DNA of 6,229 nucleotides from Modestobacter sp. (GTDB lineage Bacteria > Actinomycetota > Actinomycetes > Mycobacteriales > Geodermatophilaceae), in assembly GCA_025965775.1 (NCBI GenBank), contig JAOPWG010000481.1:1-6229 (forward strand). Reading direction: 5' to 3'. The position numbers and the translations under genes were made by a program. How positions within the stretch are numbered: position 1 is the first letter of the stretch; every line of letters starts with the position of its first letter. Below are positions 5,863 to 6,229 of this stretch, piece by piece. The notes beneath the pieces are model-generated. The model had not been told where the DNA came from, made no database searches, and saw only the letters and a list, made by a program, of their open reading frames with translations.

Positions 5863-6229
5863 ATGCGGATCAGTGAGACCCCGGAGTGGCAGGCCCTGAC
5901 CGAGCACCACCAGCAGGTGCGGGACGTCCATCTGCGCCAACTGTTCGCCGACGACCCCGACCGCGGCACCGCGCTGACCGTCCGGGCCGGTGACCTGCAC
6001 CTGGACTACTCCAAGAACCGGCTGACCGCCGAGACGATCCGGCTGCTGGCCGCCCTGGCCGAGCGCGCAGGTCTGCGCGAACGCACCGAGGCGATGTTCC
6101 GTGGCGAGCACGTCAACAGCACCGAGGACCGCGCCGTCCTGCACACCGCGCTGCGCGACCCCCGCACCAGTGGGGTCCTCGTCGACGGGCAGGACGTCGC
6201 CGCCGACGTGCACGAGGTGCTCGACCGGA
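5863..6229 (+). CDS. pgi: Glucose-6-phosphate isomerase, 5' part, runs off the window
   Basis: Cytoplasmic glycolytic enzyme interconverting glucose 6-phosphate and fructose 6-phosphate. The 122 visible codons are about a fifth of the usual ~550 aa. Family landmarks are in order: ETPEWQALTEHH at 5-16, LDYSKNRL at 47-54, and MFRGEHVNSTEDRAVLHTAL at 78-97, the conserved MFxGExxNxTExRAVLH region of the N-terminal domain. ATG5863 is preferred because a perfect AGGAGG at 5852-5857 lies 5 nt upstream and the protein then starts close to the conserved W, as in relatives. An in-frame ATG at 5839 overlaps the MFS relic's stop as ATGA with a weaker GGGAGG 11 nt upstream, and would add 8 residues. No frameshift or unusual residue is seen. 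The promoter must lie within or upstream of the MFS relic. Confidence 0.94.
   Translation, partial: MRISETPEWQALTEHHQQVRDVHLRQLFADDPDRGTALTVRAGDLHLDYSKNRLTAETIRLLAALAERAGLRERTEAMFRGEHVNSTEDRAVLHTALRDPRTSGVLVDGQDVAADVHEVLDR

Overview
This is very GC-rich DNA with strong third-position G/C bias, GTG starts and GGAGG-type ribosome binding sites. That points to a high-GC actinomycete. The gene content (two-gene tyrosine catabolism operon, Lrp/AsnC regulator, pgi) would fit Pseudonocardiales or Geodermatophilales, but the sequence alone does not fix the taxon.

Left third (1-3184): an intact aromatic amino acid catabolism block. An Lrp/AsnC-family regulator runs leftward off the window edge (1-509, minus). 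It is divergent from 4-hydroxyphenylpyruvate dioxygenase (hpd, 694-1899), which is followed after a 79-nt gap holding a 10-bp inverted repeat by homogentisate 1,2-dioxygenase (hmgA, 1979-3184). Together the two enzymes convert 4-hydroxyphenylpyruvate to homogentisate and then to maleylacetoacetate. Both carry complete iron-ligand sets.

Middle (3181-4495): a chain of broken genes, all on the plus strand. A GTG start overlapping the hmgA stop opens what may be the first ~20 codons of fumarylacetoacetase and then loses all resemblance to it. Next comes a Nudix hydrolase with its own ribosome binding site and start but with internal pieces missing. It runs in frame into the interior of a thiolase, which carries a one-base frameshift and then runs into a TetR-family regulator lacking its N-terminus. 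A 24-bp-stem hairpin at 4542-4593 separates this block from the next, convergent one.

Right (4599-5842): two more damaged genes, head to head. On the minus strand is a metal-dependent amidohydrolase with its N-terminal third gone and one frameshift. On the plus strand is a DHA2-type MFS transporter with its N-terminus gone, a large in-frame internal deletion and two frameshifts. Their truncated 5' ends abut near 5345-5350, as if one deletion removed both starts and the promoter region between them. At the right edge, glucose-6-phosphate isomerase (pgi, from 5863) starts with a perfect AGGAGG site and appears intact as far as it is visible.

Main message: metabolic genes that look functional flank about 2.6 kb of gene relics. 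I see no new defence, mobile or biosynthetic system. The notable biology is the pattern of decay: many deletions that keep reading phase, plus single-base indels in short runs that are absent from the flanking genes. This is either genuine gene erosion or, less likely, an assembly artefact.
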